A program made the translations under genes and the position numbers. The notes under the pieces were generated by a model. That model made no database searches. It saw nothing but the letters and a program-made list of their open reading frames with translations, and was not told where the DNA came from. DNA of 8,757 bases from positions 1-8,757 of the forward strand of contig JAUYEB010000009.1 of NCBI GenBank assembly GCA_030691555.1. Reading direction: 5' to 3'. Positions within the stretch are counted from its first letter, which is position 1. Each line of letters starts with the position of its first letter. Positions 1 to 6,202 of the stretch are shown one piece after another. This stretch comes from Candidatus Bathyarchaeota archaeon. GTDB lineage: Archaea > Thermoproteota > Bathyarchaeia > TCS64.

Positions 1-1
1 G

Positions 2-502
2 AAGACGACCCTTTCTGGAATCATCCGAGAATCCGGTCTACGCGTCATCACGATGGGCGACGTCATCCGCGAGTTGGCCAAGCATCAGGGGCTCGAACCA
101 TCACGCGAGAACATCGGGCACCTCGCCGAGGAGATACGGAAGGAGGGCCCCGACGCAGTGGCCCGCCGCTGCGTGGAGATGCTGAAGAAGGGACCAGACG
201 GCCTCGTCATCGTAGACGGCATAAGAAGCCTCGCCGAGGTCGAGGCCTTCAAGGACGCATTCGACGTCGTCCTGATAGCCGTCTGGGCGTCCCCCCTCAG
301 CAGGTTCAAGAGGCTCACGCGCCGCGGCCGCAGCGACGACCCCAAGACCTGGGAGGAGTTCAAGGAGAGGGAGCGCCGCGAGCTCGGCTTCGGCATCGGG
401 GACGCCATCGCGTCCAGCGACTACATGATCAAGAACGACGACGGGATCGACAGCCTAAAACCCGCCTTCGAAGAGATCATGGAGAGAGTGAGGAATGGCT
501 GA
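2..502 (+). CDS. UPF0200 family P-loop kinase-like protein (5' end missing)
   Basis: The reading frame is already open at the left edge, so the gene starts outside the window; 166 residues are visible. The first residues (KTT) look like the end of a Walker A loop. They are followed by MGDVIRE, SRENIG and VDGIRSLAEVEAF, then an adenylate-kinase-like lid region, RRGRSDDPKTWEEF, and the segment RELGFGIGDAIASSDYMI. This succession matches the archaeal UPF0200 family, related to dephospho-CoA and nucleoside monophosphate kinases. The true substrate of the family is not known to me, so only a nucleotide-binding, phosphotransfer-like role in the cytoplasm is inferred. The ATG at 53 lies downstream of the P-loop and is not the real start. 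The stop overlaps the next gene by 8 bases, which suggests co-translation. Family assignment is firm; function is open. Confidence 0.9.
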   Translation, partial: KTTLSGIIRESGLRVITMGDVIRELAKHQGLEPSRENIGHLAEEIRKEGPDAVARRCVEMLKKGPDGLVIVDGIRSLAEVEAFKDAFDVVLIAVWASPLSRFKRLTRRGRSDDPKTWEEFKERERRELGFGIGDAIASSDYMIKNDDGIDSLKPAFEEIMERVRNG

Positions 503-896
503 GATACAGCTTACCGTTAGAGCTCACCTGAACCCCACGGAGAGCCAGGAGAAGCTCGAGAAGGCCATCACAAACCTCTTCGGCGAAGTAACCATTGAGC
601 GAACGAAGATACACGGCGTGACCTACCTCGAGGCGAAGGCGCCCGGGATCGAGTCGATGGGGCAACTCAGGCAGCGGATCGCGAGCGACAGGATCAGGGA
701 CGCCGCCCGGGCGATGCTCAGCCGCTGGGCCGCGAAGAACGAGAAGGTCACATTCCACCTGAACAGGCAGGCCGCCTACGTCAACCACGTCAGCATCTAT
801 CACGCGAGCAAGTCCCCCCTCGGCCCCATCGAGGTCGAGGTTGAGGGATCACCGGAGCAGATCATCGAGTTCCTCACGGGGAAGGGCCCCGTCTAG
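495..896 (+). CDS. UPF0201 family protein, putative RNA-binding (PF01877-like)
   Basis: This is a complete 133-residue protein. It opens with AEIQLTVRAHLNPTESQEKL, the typical start of the archaeal UPF0201 family: a beta strand, a 'P-T-E' turn and a helix leading to the NLFGEV segment. The middle is basic and helical (LRQRIASDRIRDAARAML). The C-terminal part contains the conserved run around PLGPIEVEVEGSPEQIIEFL. The family is grouped with predicted RNA-binding proteins of double-stranded-RNA-binding-like fold and has been linked to RNA processing by genome context; this is family knowledge, not visible here. The ATG lies inside the end of the UPF0200 gene (8-base overlap), preceded by the purine-rich stretch GAGAGTGAGGA. 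The two genes probably form one transcript. The gene ends 107 bases from the convergent hdrA stop. Confidence 0.88.
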   Translation: MAEIQLTVRAHLNPTESQEKLEKAITNLFGEVTIERTKIHGVTYLEAKAPGIESMGQLRQRIASDRIRDAARAMLSRWAAKNEKVTFHLNRQAAYVNHVSIYHASKSPLGPIEVEVEGSPEQIIEFLTGKGPV

Positions 897-927
897 CGTC
901 GCCCGACCCCCGCGGCCAAGGCAGCCG

Positions 928-945
928 CCCCGAGAGTGCTCGGGG
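928..945. terminator. Perfect GC-rich hairpin between convergent genes
   Basis: CCCCGAG at 928-934 pairs exactly with CTCGGGG at 939-945 around the loop AGTG. It sits 31 bases after the UPF0201 stop and 58 bases beyond the hdrA stop, so it could end transcripts from both sides. No T-run follows on the + strand, and archaeal termination depends mainly on T-runs, so a terminator role is only possible. It could instead stabilise 3' ends. Confidence 0.35.
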
Positions 946-1003
946 TCATCAGACTCATACGCTCAATGCCACCCGGTGAACCGAGGAATAAATGGGTCGA
1001 ACG

Positions 1004-3334
1004 TCAGCCCAGAAGCAGCCGCCTCTTCTCCGCGGGGACCTTCCCCAGCCTCTTCACCCGCTCGGTGAAGTCTGACACGAACTTCGGGAGCATCTTGAAT
1101 ATGGGGAGAACCATCGGCTGGAGCCTCACTCTCTCCGCCTCGATTCCGAGCCCACTCAACGCCTCGCCGACCTTCTCGACGAGCTTCGAGGCCAGCTCGG
1201 CCTCGTGGCTCCCCTCGACCTCGCATATCAGTACGCCGTCCGCGCCGAGGCCCATCGCCTTAAGGACCGTCTCCCTGCTGAGCAGGGCGGTCGAGGGCAT
1301 CCTGACTATCCTGATGTTCGTCGGGTAGTGGAGCCTCGCCGTCCCCGCGTTGTCCGCGGCGGTGTAGCTGATTCCGTCGTCGAAGAAGCCCAGGATGGCG
1401 ACGTCCCCCTCCGCCCCTGTGAGGAGCCCCCTCGCCTCTTCGAGTAGGGCGCCCGCCGAGTTGTTGGGTATCCTTAGAGACTCCTTGGGGCAGGCGGAGA
1501 CGCAGGCGCCGCAGCCGCTGCAGCTCATCGGGTCGAGTACGGGCCCCTCGGCGCCCATGCTCAGCGCCCCCCTCACACACGCCTCGACGCAGGCACCACA
1601 GAGGTCGCACGCCCCCTCGCGCAGTGGCTTGGCGGGGCTCAGCTTCGCCGTGCCGTCCCCCACGAAGTTGAAGACGTGGCTCGCCGCCGCCCTCGCGTCC
1701 ACCACGGAGTCGTGGATGTCCTTCGCCCCCGTCGCGACGCCGACGGCGAAGACGCCCTCCCTCAGCGTCGAGATCGGGTCGAGCTTCACGTGCTTGGGCG
1801 CCACGAAGAGGTCCTCCCCGAGGGCTACCCCGAGCCTCGTGGCGAGCTCACCCATCCCGGCGGAGGGCACCATCGCCGTGCTCAGCACGACGAGGTCGAC
1901 GGGGTTCCGGAGCATGAGCCCCGTGTCTAGGTCCTCAACGAGCACCTCGAACCTGCCGTCGTCCAGGGGCGTGACTCCCCCCGGCTTCCCGTGGACAAAC
2001 TGGACACCCTTCTCACGGGCCTCCCTGTAGAAGTCCTCGAAGCCGCGGCCAGTCATCCGCATGTCGGTGTAGTAGAGGTAGATCTTCAGGAAGGGGAGGA
2101 ACTTCTTCAACAGTATCGCCTGCTTGACGGAGTAGGCGCAGCAGACGCTGCTGCAGTAGCCGACGCCGCGGTGGGGGTCCCTGCTCCCCGCGCAGAGGAT
2201 GTAGGCTATGGACTTGACCCTCTCCCCGTTCTCGCGGGTGAGGACCTTCCCCTCCGTGAGCTCGTTCTCGATGAGCCTCTCGACCTGGAGGGCGTTAACG
2301 ACGCCCCTCCTCTCCGGCCTGTAGCTGCGGAGCTTGTCCTCGCCTATCAGGTCGAATCCCGTGGCGACGATCATCGCGCCCGCGTCGACGGTCACGGTCT
2401 TCCCCGGGTCGTCGAGGTCGATGGCCCCGACGGGGCAGGCCTCGACGCAGGCGCCGCATCGGCGGCAGTGCTCGAAGTCTATGGCGTAGCTCGACGGGAC
2501 GGCCTGTGGGAAGGGGAGGTAGGCGGCCTTCCTCTTGTACAGCCCCTCGTCGAACTCGTTCTCGACCTCGGTCGGGCAGACCTGGCTGCACCTCCCGCAC
2601 TTGAGGCACTTGTCGACGTCGACGCCCCTCGGCGCGACGCGGACCTTGACGTGGTAGTCTCCGGGGCCCCCCGAGACGGAGGCGACCTCGGCGCCCGTCA
2701 GCAGCGTGATGTTCTTGTCGTTTCCGACCTCCGCCATGCGTGGGCTGAGGATGCAGGGGCTGCAGTCGAGGGTGGGGAAGGTCTTGCTGAGCTGCGCCAT
2801 CCGGCCGCCTATGCTCGGGCGGCGCTCGACGAGGCTGACCCTGAATCCCCCCTTGCTGAGCTGCAGGGCGGATGTGATGCCGGCGACGCCCCCGCCGATG
2901 ACGAGGACGTCCCTGTTTATTTTCACGGTCTTCTCCACGAGGGGCTCGAGGGTGCGCGCGCGGGCTATCCCGCCTTCTACGAGGCTCACAGCCTTCTCGG
3001 TGGCGCCCCTGTCGTGGACCCAGCTGCACTGCTCCCTGAGGTTGACGTGGACGAGCCTGTGCCTGTTCACCCCCGCCTCCTCGACTACGCCCCGGAACAT
3101 CTCCTCGTGCATGTGGGGGCTGCAGCAGGCGACGACGACCCTGTCGAGGCCCTGTGTCTTGATGCTGCCCTGGATCAGCTGTAGGCCGGGCTTGGAGCAG
3201 AGGAACTCCGTGACCTGCGCCGTCTTGACCCCCTCCCGGCCCTTGACGGCGTCGCGGACCTTTTCGCAATCGACGGTGCCGGAGATGTTTCCGCCGCACT
3301 TGCAGATGAATACGCCCGTCGCCATGTCAGACAC
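1004..3334 (-). CDS. hdrA: HdrA-like bifurcating flavoprotein with fused, cysteine-less MvhD-like domain
   Basis: This 776-residue protein is a soluble FAD/Fe-S subunit of heterodisulfide reductase. Visible parts, in order: an N-terminal cluster domain (CKCGGNISGTVD at 11-22, ACCSPHMHEEMF at 69-80); an FAD Rossmann motif (GGGVAG at 147-152) followed by TLDCSPCILSP (188-198); an inserted two-cluster ferredoxin (Cys 243-253 and 290-300); the cluster segment C381, C394, C398, C399, with K404 where characterised HdrA places a flavin-contacting lysine; and a C-terminal ferredoxin (Cys 576-586 and 605-615). Residues 643-765 align with MvhD through SYTAADNAGTARLHYPTNIR, but the usual CCxxC is FDDGI and the later cysteines are gone. 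HdrA-MvhD fusions are known (HdrA2 of Methanosarcina); loss of the [2Fe-2S] ligands is odd. The GTG start has GGAG seven bases upstream and overlaps hdrB by 8 bases; an ATG at 3325 is the alternative. Its electron donor is unknown. Confidence 0.93.
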   Translation of the reverse strand: MSDMATGVFICKCGGNISGTVDCEKVRDAVKGREGVKTAQVTEFLCSKPGLQLIQGSIKTQGLDRVVVACCSPHMHEEMFRGVVEEAGVNRHRLVHVNLREQCSWVHDRGATEKAVSLVEGGIARARTLEPLVEKTVKINRDVLVIGGGVAGITSALQLSKGGFRVSLVERRPSIGGRMAQLSKTFPTLDCSPCILSPRMAEVGNDKNITLLTGAEVASVSGGPGDYHVKVRVAPRGVDVDKCLKCGRCSQVCPTEVENEFDEGLYKRKAAYLPFPQAVPSSYAIDFEHCRRCGACVEACPVGAIDLDDPGKTVTVDAGAMIVATGFDLIGEDKLRSYRPERRGVVNALQVERLIENELTEGKVLTRENGERVKSIAYILCAGSRDPHRGVGYCSSVCCAYSVKQAILLKKFLPFLKIYLYYTDMRMTGRGFEDFYREAREKGVQFVHGKPGGVTPLDDGRFEVLVEDLDTGLMLRNPVDLVVLSTAMVPSAGMGELATRLGVALGEDLFVAPKHVKLDPISTLREGVFAVGVATGAKDIHDSVVDARAAASHVFNFVGDGTAKLSPAKPLREGACDLCGACVEACVRGALSMGAEGPVLDPMSCSGCGACVSACPKESLRIPNNSAGALLEEARGLLTGAEGDVAILGFFDDGISYTAADNAGTARLHYPTNIRIVRMPSTALLSRETVLKAMGLGADGVLICEVEGSHEAELASKLVEKVGEALSGLGIEAERVRLQPMVLPIFKMLPKFVSDFTERVKRLGKVPAEKRRLLLG

Positions 3335-4199
3335 CCGCCTTCTCCAGGATGGCTTGAACGCCGACGGAGTTGACGTCGAAGCCCAGCTTGGCGGGCTCTA
3401 TGCCCAGGGCTAGGCCGAGCAGCTGGGGGTAGTAGAGGACGGGTAGGCCGAGCTGCTTCCCCAGCTCCTCCTCGAGGGTCTTCTGGTACTTGTCGTACAT
3501 TATCCCGCAGAAGGGGCAGACGACCACCATGGCGTCGGCCTTACCGGATAGCTTCGTGAGCTTCTTCCCGGTCATCGCCTTGGCAATGTCCTCGCGGACG
3601 GCGAGTATCCCGCCTCCGCAGCAGTCGGTCTTCCCCTCGTAGTCGAGCGCCTGTGCCCCCGTCGCCTCAATAAGCCTGTCGAGGGTTCCTGGGAACTCGG
3701 GGTCGTCGAAACCAGGGTAGAGGGTCGATGGGCGGACGTAGTGGCAGCCGGGGTGCGAGGCTAACCTCAATGTGCCCAGCGGCTTGACTACGCGTGACTT
3801 GATGTTGTCGAGGCCATACTCATCATGGAGCATCCTCGCGAAGTGGACCACCCTCGGCTTCTCCCCGCCGTACTCGACCCCGGCCTGAGCCAGAACCTTC
3901 CCGAACTTCTTCGCCGTCTCAGCGTCCTCGACGAGACTCTTCTCCGCCTTGCTCAGCATCTCCCCGCAGGCCGAGCATAGGGTGACGAGGGCGTCACCGC
4001 TCGCTGAGGCGAGCTTCAGGTTGGCGGCGGCCATGGAGAGGGCCTTCACCTCATCGACGGGCTCGATCGGGAACCCGCAGCAGCCATAGCCGCCGTCGAC
4101 GAGCTCTATCCCGAGCACCTTCGCTACCTCCCGCGCACTCTGCTCGTAGTTCATCTGCCGCGTCGGTATCGTGCACCCGAGGAAGAGGCTATATCTCAT
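3327..4199 (-). CDS. hdrB: Heterodisulfide reductase subunit B (two CCG domains)
   Basis: This 290-residue protein has the usual HdrB length. It carries two cysteine-rich CCG domains (PF02754 type): C9, C40-C41, C75 and C78 in the first, and C152, C193-C194, C228 and C231 in the second. In characterised HdrB these ten cysteines bind two noncubane [4Fe-4S] clusters that cleave the CoM-S-S-CoB disulfide. All ten positions are present, so the thiol/disulfide site looks functional. Whether the substrate is CoM-S-S-CoB or another disulfide cannot be told from the sequence, and no methanogenesis gene is in view. The ATG overlaps the hdrC stop as ATGA, and a strong GGAGG (4207-4211) lies seven bases upstream, inside hdrC. 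The 3' end overlaps hdrA by 8 bases. It probably forms a soluble HdrABC complex with its neighbours. Confidence 0.95.
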   Translation of the reverse strand: MRYSLFLGCTIPTRQMNYEQSAREVAKVLGIELVDGGYGCCGFPIEPVDEVKALSMAAANLKLASASGDALVTLCSACGEMLSKAEKSLVEDAETAKKFGKVLAQAGVEYGGEKPRVVHFARMLHDEYGLDNIKSRVVKPLGTLRLASHPGCHYVRPSTLYPGFDDPEFPGTLDRLIEATGAQALDYEGKTDCCGGGILAVREDIAKAMTGKKLTKLSGKADAMVVVCPFCGIMYDKYQKTLEEELGKQLGLPVLYYPQLLGLALGIEPAKLGFDVNSVGVQAILEKAGV

Positions 4200-4684
4200 G
4201 GCTTCGCCTCCGAGATGCGCTTGATGAACGCGGGCTCCGCCTCGACCGCTGGGAGCCCCCTGTCCCCCCTCTCCTCGTTGGTGAAGTCGTCCACAGAGTA
4301 GACGCGCCCATTCCGCTTCAGGATGTCCAGCAGTTTTGTGAGGTTGACCGGCGCCACACCCTCCTTGGCCGCCATGTTCCTAAGGACGGTCATCACCTCG
4401 GGCGGCCTCACGTCCTGCGGGCACCGCTCCAGACACATGAAGCACATGCTGCAGAGCCAGATCGTGTCCGATGCATAGACCTGCCTCTTCAGCCCCATCT
4501 TCGCCAGCTTCATGATCCTCCGGGGGCTGAAAGTCGCTTCGACCTCCCGCACCGGGCATGAGGCTGTACAGACACCGCACTGGAAGCACCTGCTCAGGTC
4601 ACTGGCGCCTAGCTCCGCCTCCAACCCGCGGATAAAGCGTGTATCGGCCTCAGAAAGGTCTACGACACTGCCTTGGAGAACCAT
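4196..4684 (-). CDS. hdrC: Heterodisulfide reductase subunit C (2x[4Fe-4S] ferredoxin)
   Basis: This 162-residue protein has two CxxCxxCxxxCP motifs: C33, C36, C39, C43 (CFQCGVCTASCP) and C78, C81, C84, C88 (CSMCFMCLERCP). They are separated by a helical stretch containing FSPRRIMKLAKMG, typical of HdrC. In the complex it passes electrons from HdrA to HdrB by two [4Fe-4S] clusters. The frame stays open upstream to 4963, but that extension is the shadow of the ferredoxin gene and lacks family resemblance. The ATG at 4684 gives the expected HdrC N-terminus (VVDLSEADTRF), and no in-frame GTG follows in the next few codons. There is no good Shine-Dalgarno site, and a TATA candidate is centred about 29 bases upstream, which fits a leaderless transcript. 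It is the first gene of the hdrCBA block and overlaps hdrB by four bases. Confidence 0.94.
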   Translation of the reverse strand: MVLQGSVVDLSEADTRFIRGLEAELGASDLSRCFQCGVCTASCPVREVEATFSPRRIMKLAKMGLKRQVYASDTIWLCSMCFMCLERCPQDVRPPEVMTVLRNMAAKEGVAPVNLTKLLDILKRNGRVYSVDDFTNEERGDRGLPAVEAEPAFIKRISEAKP

Positions 4685-4709
4685 TGATTTCTCATATAAG
4701 GACGGAGAA

Positions 4710-4723
4710 TTAAAAGGATTGGT
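4710..4723 (-). promoter_or_regulatory. Candidate archaeal promoter (TATA/BRE) for hdrCBA
   Basis: Read on the - strand, ACCAAT (4723-4718) precedes CCTTTTAA (4717-4710), resembling a BRE plus an AT-rich TATA box in otherwise GC-rich DNA. Its centre lies about 29 bases before the hdrC ATG, which would place the transcription start at or next to the ATG. The gap from 4685 to 4737 is the only one longer than one base in the - strand gene series. This is inferred from sequence only. Confidence 0.45.
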
Positions 4724-4726
4724 GGG

Positions 4727-4732
4727 AAAAAA
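4727..4732 (-). terminator. T-run downstream of the hydrogenase block
   Basis: Six consecutive T on the - strand, five bases after the TAG of the EchF-like gene. Archaeal RNA polymerase often terminates at such T-runs, so this may separate or weaken read-through from the hydrogenase genes into hdrCBA. The run is short and leakiness is likely. Confidence 0.35.
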
Positions 4733-4737
4733 GGCGG

Positions 4738-5073
4738 CTACTGCTTCTTCTCGAAGAGCTCGACCCTCTTCTTGTAGTCCGGCGCGGCCATGATCGTGGC
4801 GTGCGTGATCGCCTGCTGCATGCAGTTGTCGATGCAGAGGAGGCAGTAGATGCACTTGAAGGGGGAGTACTCGACCTTCTTCTCCTCCGGGAAGACCTTT
4901 ATGGCCATGGGCGGGCAGACGCGCTCGCAGTCCTGGCACTCGTCGCACCTGTTCATGTCCCACGTGAGCGTCCCGCGCGTCGTCGGCAGGGGCTCGGGCT
5001 TCTCGAACGGGTAGTTCACTGTCGCGGGCTTGCTGAAGAGGTTCTTCAGTACTTCCTTCACCATTTCCGGCAT
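4738..5073 (-). CDS. echF: Hydrogenase ferredoxin subunit, EchF/NuoI-like, 2x[4Fe-4S]
   Basis: This 111-residue ferredoxin-like protein has two cluster motifs: C43, C46, C49, C53 (CDECQDCERVCP) and C74, C77, C80, C84 (CIYCLLCIDNC). The usual proline after the last cysteine of the second motif is Met. Length and the N-terminal segment (RGTLTWDMNRC) fit the NuoI/EchF subunit of complex I-related hydrogenases, which wires the electron entry point to the small subunit cluster. It follows the large subunit gene by one base, in the last Ech position. A strong GGAGG (5083-5087) nine bases before the ATG supports this start; a second ATG three codons later is possible. It may accept electrons from soluble ferredoxin, from the flavin module of the fusion protein, or both; the sequence does not decide. 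Naming after Ech rests on gene order and size. Confidence 0.9.
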   Translation of the reverse strand: MPEMVKEVLKNLFSKPATVNYPFEKPEPLPTTRGTLTWDMNRCDECQDCERVCPPMAIKVFPEEKKVEYSPFKCIYCLLCIDNCMQQAITHATIMAAPDYKKRVELFEKKQ

Positions 5074-5074
5074 C

Positions 5075-6202
5075 CTAGTTCTCCTCCTTCCTGACCTGTA
5101 CGAAGCGCTCCGTGCAGCTTATGCACGGGTCTATGCTGTGGATGATCGTGGGTATGTCCGGGACCTCGTTGCCGATTAGCATCGAGACGAGGGGCGGTAT
5201 GTTCGCGGCGGTCGGGGTCCTGATCTTGCAGCGGCTCAGCTTGTTTGTGCCGTTCCCCTCGACGTAGTAGAAGAGCTCGCCGCGTGGCTGCTCCGACCTC
5301 ACGATCGCGGTGCCCTCCGGGAACCTGGTGTTCTTGTCGAGCACGGGCCCCTCCGGCATCTCCTTCAGAGCCTTATCGATCAGGTCGAAGCTCTGGAAGA
5401 CCTCGTCGTAGCGGACGAGCATCCTCGAGTAGGCGTCCTCGCCCTCGTGCACTATTGGCTCGAAGTCGAGCGCGCCGTAGGCTTCATATCCAGTCATCCT
5501 CGTGTCGGTCTTGACGCCGCTTCCCCTGATGGTCGGGCCGACGGCGCCGAGGAAGGCGGCCTTGCCCTTCGGCAGGACGCCCTTCCCCTCGGTCTTCGCC
5601 CTCAGGGCCGAGTCCTTGTAGAAGACAGACCGCAGGTTCTCCATCTTGCCCCTCACGACGGCGAGGTCCTCGACGTACGCCTTCGCCAGGCTCTCGTCGA
5701 TGTCCTTCCTGCAGCCGCCGATGGCGTTCGTCTCAAGGTGGATGCGGTGGCCGTTGGTCTTCTCGTTCAGGGTGAGTATGACCTCGCGGTCGCGCCAGAC
5801 CTGCATGAATAGGCTCTCGAAGCCGATAGCATCGGCGAATAGGCCGAGCCAGAGCAGGTGGCTCTGCAGCCTCCCCAGCTCGCTCCATATCACGCGCAGA
5901 TACTTCGCGCGGGCCGGCACCTCCGCGCCGGTGACCTTCTCGATCGCCTCGCTGTAGGTCATGCCGTGGATGTAGTTACAGATGCCGCAGACGCGCTCGC
6001 AGAGGTAGATGTTCCTCTTGTAGTCGTTGATCTCGCAGCCACGCTCGATCCCGCGGTGGACGTAGCCCAGGTTGGGCACGACGTCTACTATCTTGTCCTC
6101 GTCGACGACGAAGCGTAGGTGGACGGGCTCGGGCAGCACGGGGTGCTGGGGCCCGAAGGGTATGACGGTGTACTTGTTCTGGGACATCTTTGCATCACTC
6201 AT
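5075..6202 (-). CDS. echE: Group 4 [NiFe] hydrogenase large subunit (EchE/NuoD-like)
   Basis: This is the catalytic subunit. The N-terminus PFGPQHPVLPEP followed by GYVHRGIE is typical of the NuoD/EchE family. Counting from the ATG at 6202 (375 residues), the L1 motif RVCGICNYIH has C72 and C75, and the L2 motif DPCISCTER has C360 and C363. These four cysteines bind the Ni-Fe centre in hydrogenases and are absent from quinone-reducing NuoD, so H2 production or uptake is predicted. L2 lies near the C-terminus, as in Ech-type enzymes. The start is uncertain: a GTG at 6211 and ATGs at 6202 and 6187 are in frame, and 6202 is chosen for its 8-base overlap with the upstream gene. The 6187 start has GAGTGAT upstream and is a serious alternative. 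Neighbours are the NuoC fusion and the ferredoxin. Assembly onto a membrane arm is expected; maturation genes are not in the window. Confidence 0.95.
   Translation of the reverse strand: MSDAKMSQNKYTVIPFGPQHPVLPEPVHLRFVVDEDKIVDVVPNLGYVHRGIERGCEINDYKRNIYLCERVCGICNYIHGMTYSEAIEKVTGAEVPARAKYLRVIWSELGRLQSHLLWLGLFADAIGFESLFMQVWRDREVILTLNEKTNGHRIHLETNAIGGCRKDIDESLAKAYVEDLAVVRGKMENLRSVFYKDSALRAKTEGKGVLPKGKAAFLGAVGPTIRGSGVKTDTRMTGYEAYGALDFEPIVHEGEDAYSRMLVRYDEVFQSFDLIDKALKEMPEGPVLDKNTRFPEGTAIVRSEQPRGELFYYVEGNGTNKLSRCKIRTPTAANIPPLVSMLIGNEVPDIPTIIHSIDPCISCTERFVQVRKEEN

Noticed and set aside
1040..1408. A frameshift as the cause of cysteine loss in the MvhD-like domain
   Set aside because: The aligned residues on both sides of every lost cysteine position are in the same frame and conserved (SYTAAD, YPTNIRIVR, GADGVL), so substitutions, not a frameshift, explain it.
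1495..2470. Repeated DNA words such as gacgcaggcgccgca inside hdrA
   Set aside because: They encode the repeated CGACVxAC ferredoxin motifs with the same preferred codons. They are protein-level repeats, not mobile or CRISPR-type repeats.
1991..3184. Long + strand open frame (397 codons) antisense to hdrA
   Set aside because: Its product is a low-complexity Ala/Val/Asp/Leu-rich chain with no recognisable family. It mirrors the codon bias of the GC-rich hdrA gene, which is strongly supported on the other strand.
4693..4700. CTTATATG on the - strand as the hdrC TATA box
   Set aside because: It is a better match to the TATA consensus but is centred only about 12 bases before the ATG, so transcription would start inside hdrC, where no alternative start codon is seen nearby.
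4685..4963. N-terminal extension of hdrC upstream of 4684
   Set aside because: The extra 93 residues are Arg/His/Gly-rich shadow translation of the ferredoxin gene and would cross the promoter-like gap. HdrC-like sequence begins at the ATG at 4684.
5075..6202. Quinone-type NuoD (complex I) instead of hydrogenase large subunit
   Set aside because: Both Ni-Fe ligand motifs, RVCGIC and DPCISC, are intact; complex I NuoD lacks these cysteine pairs.
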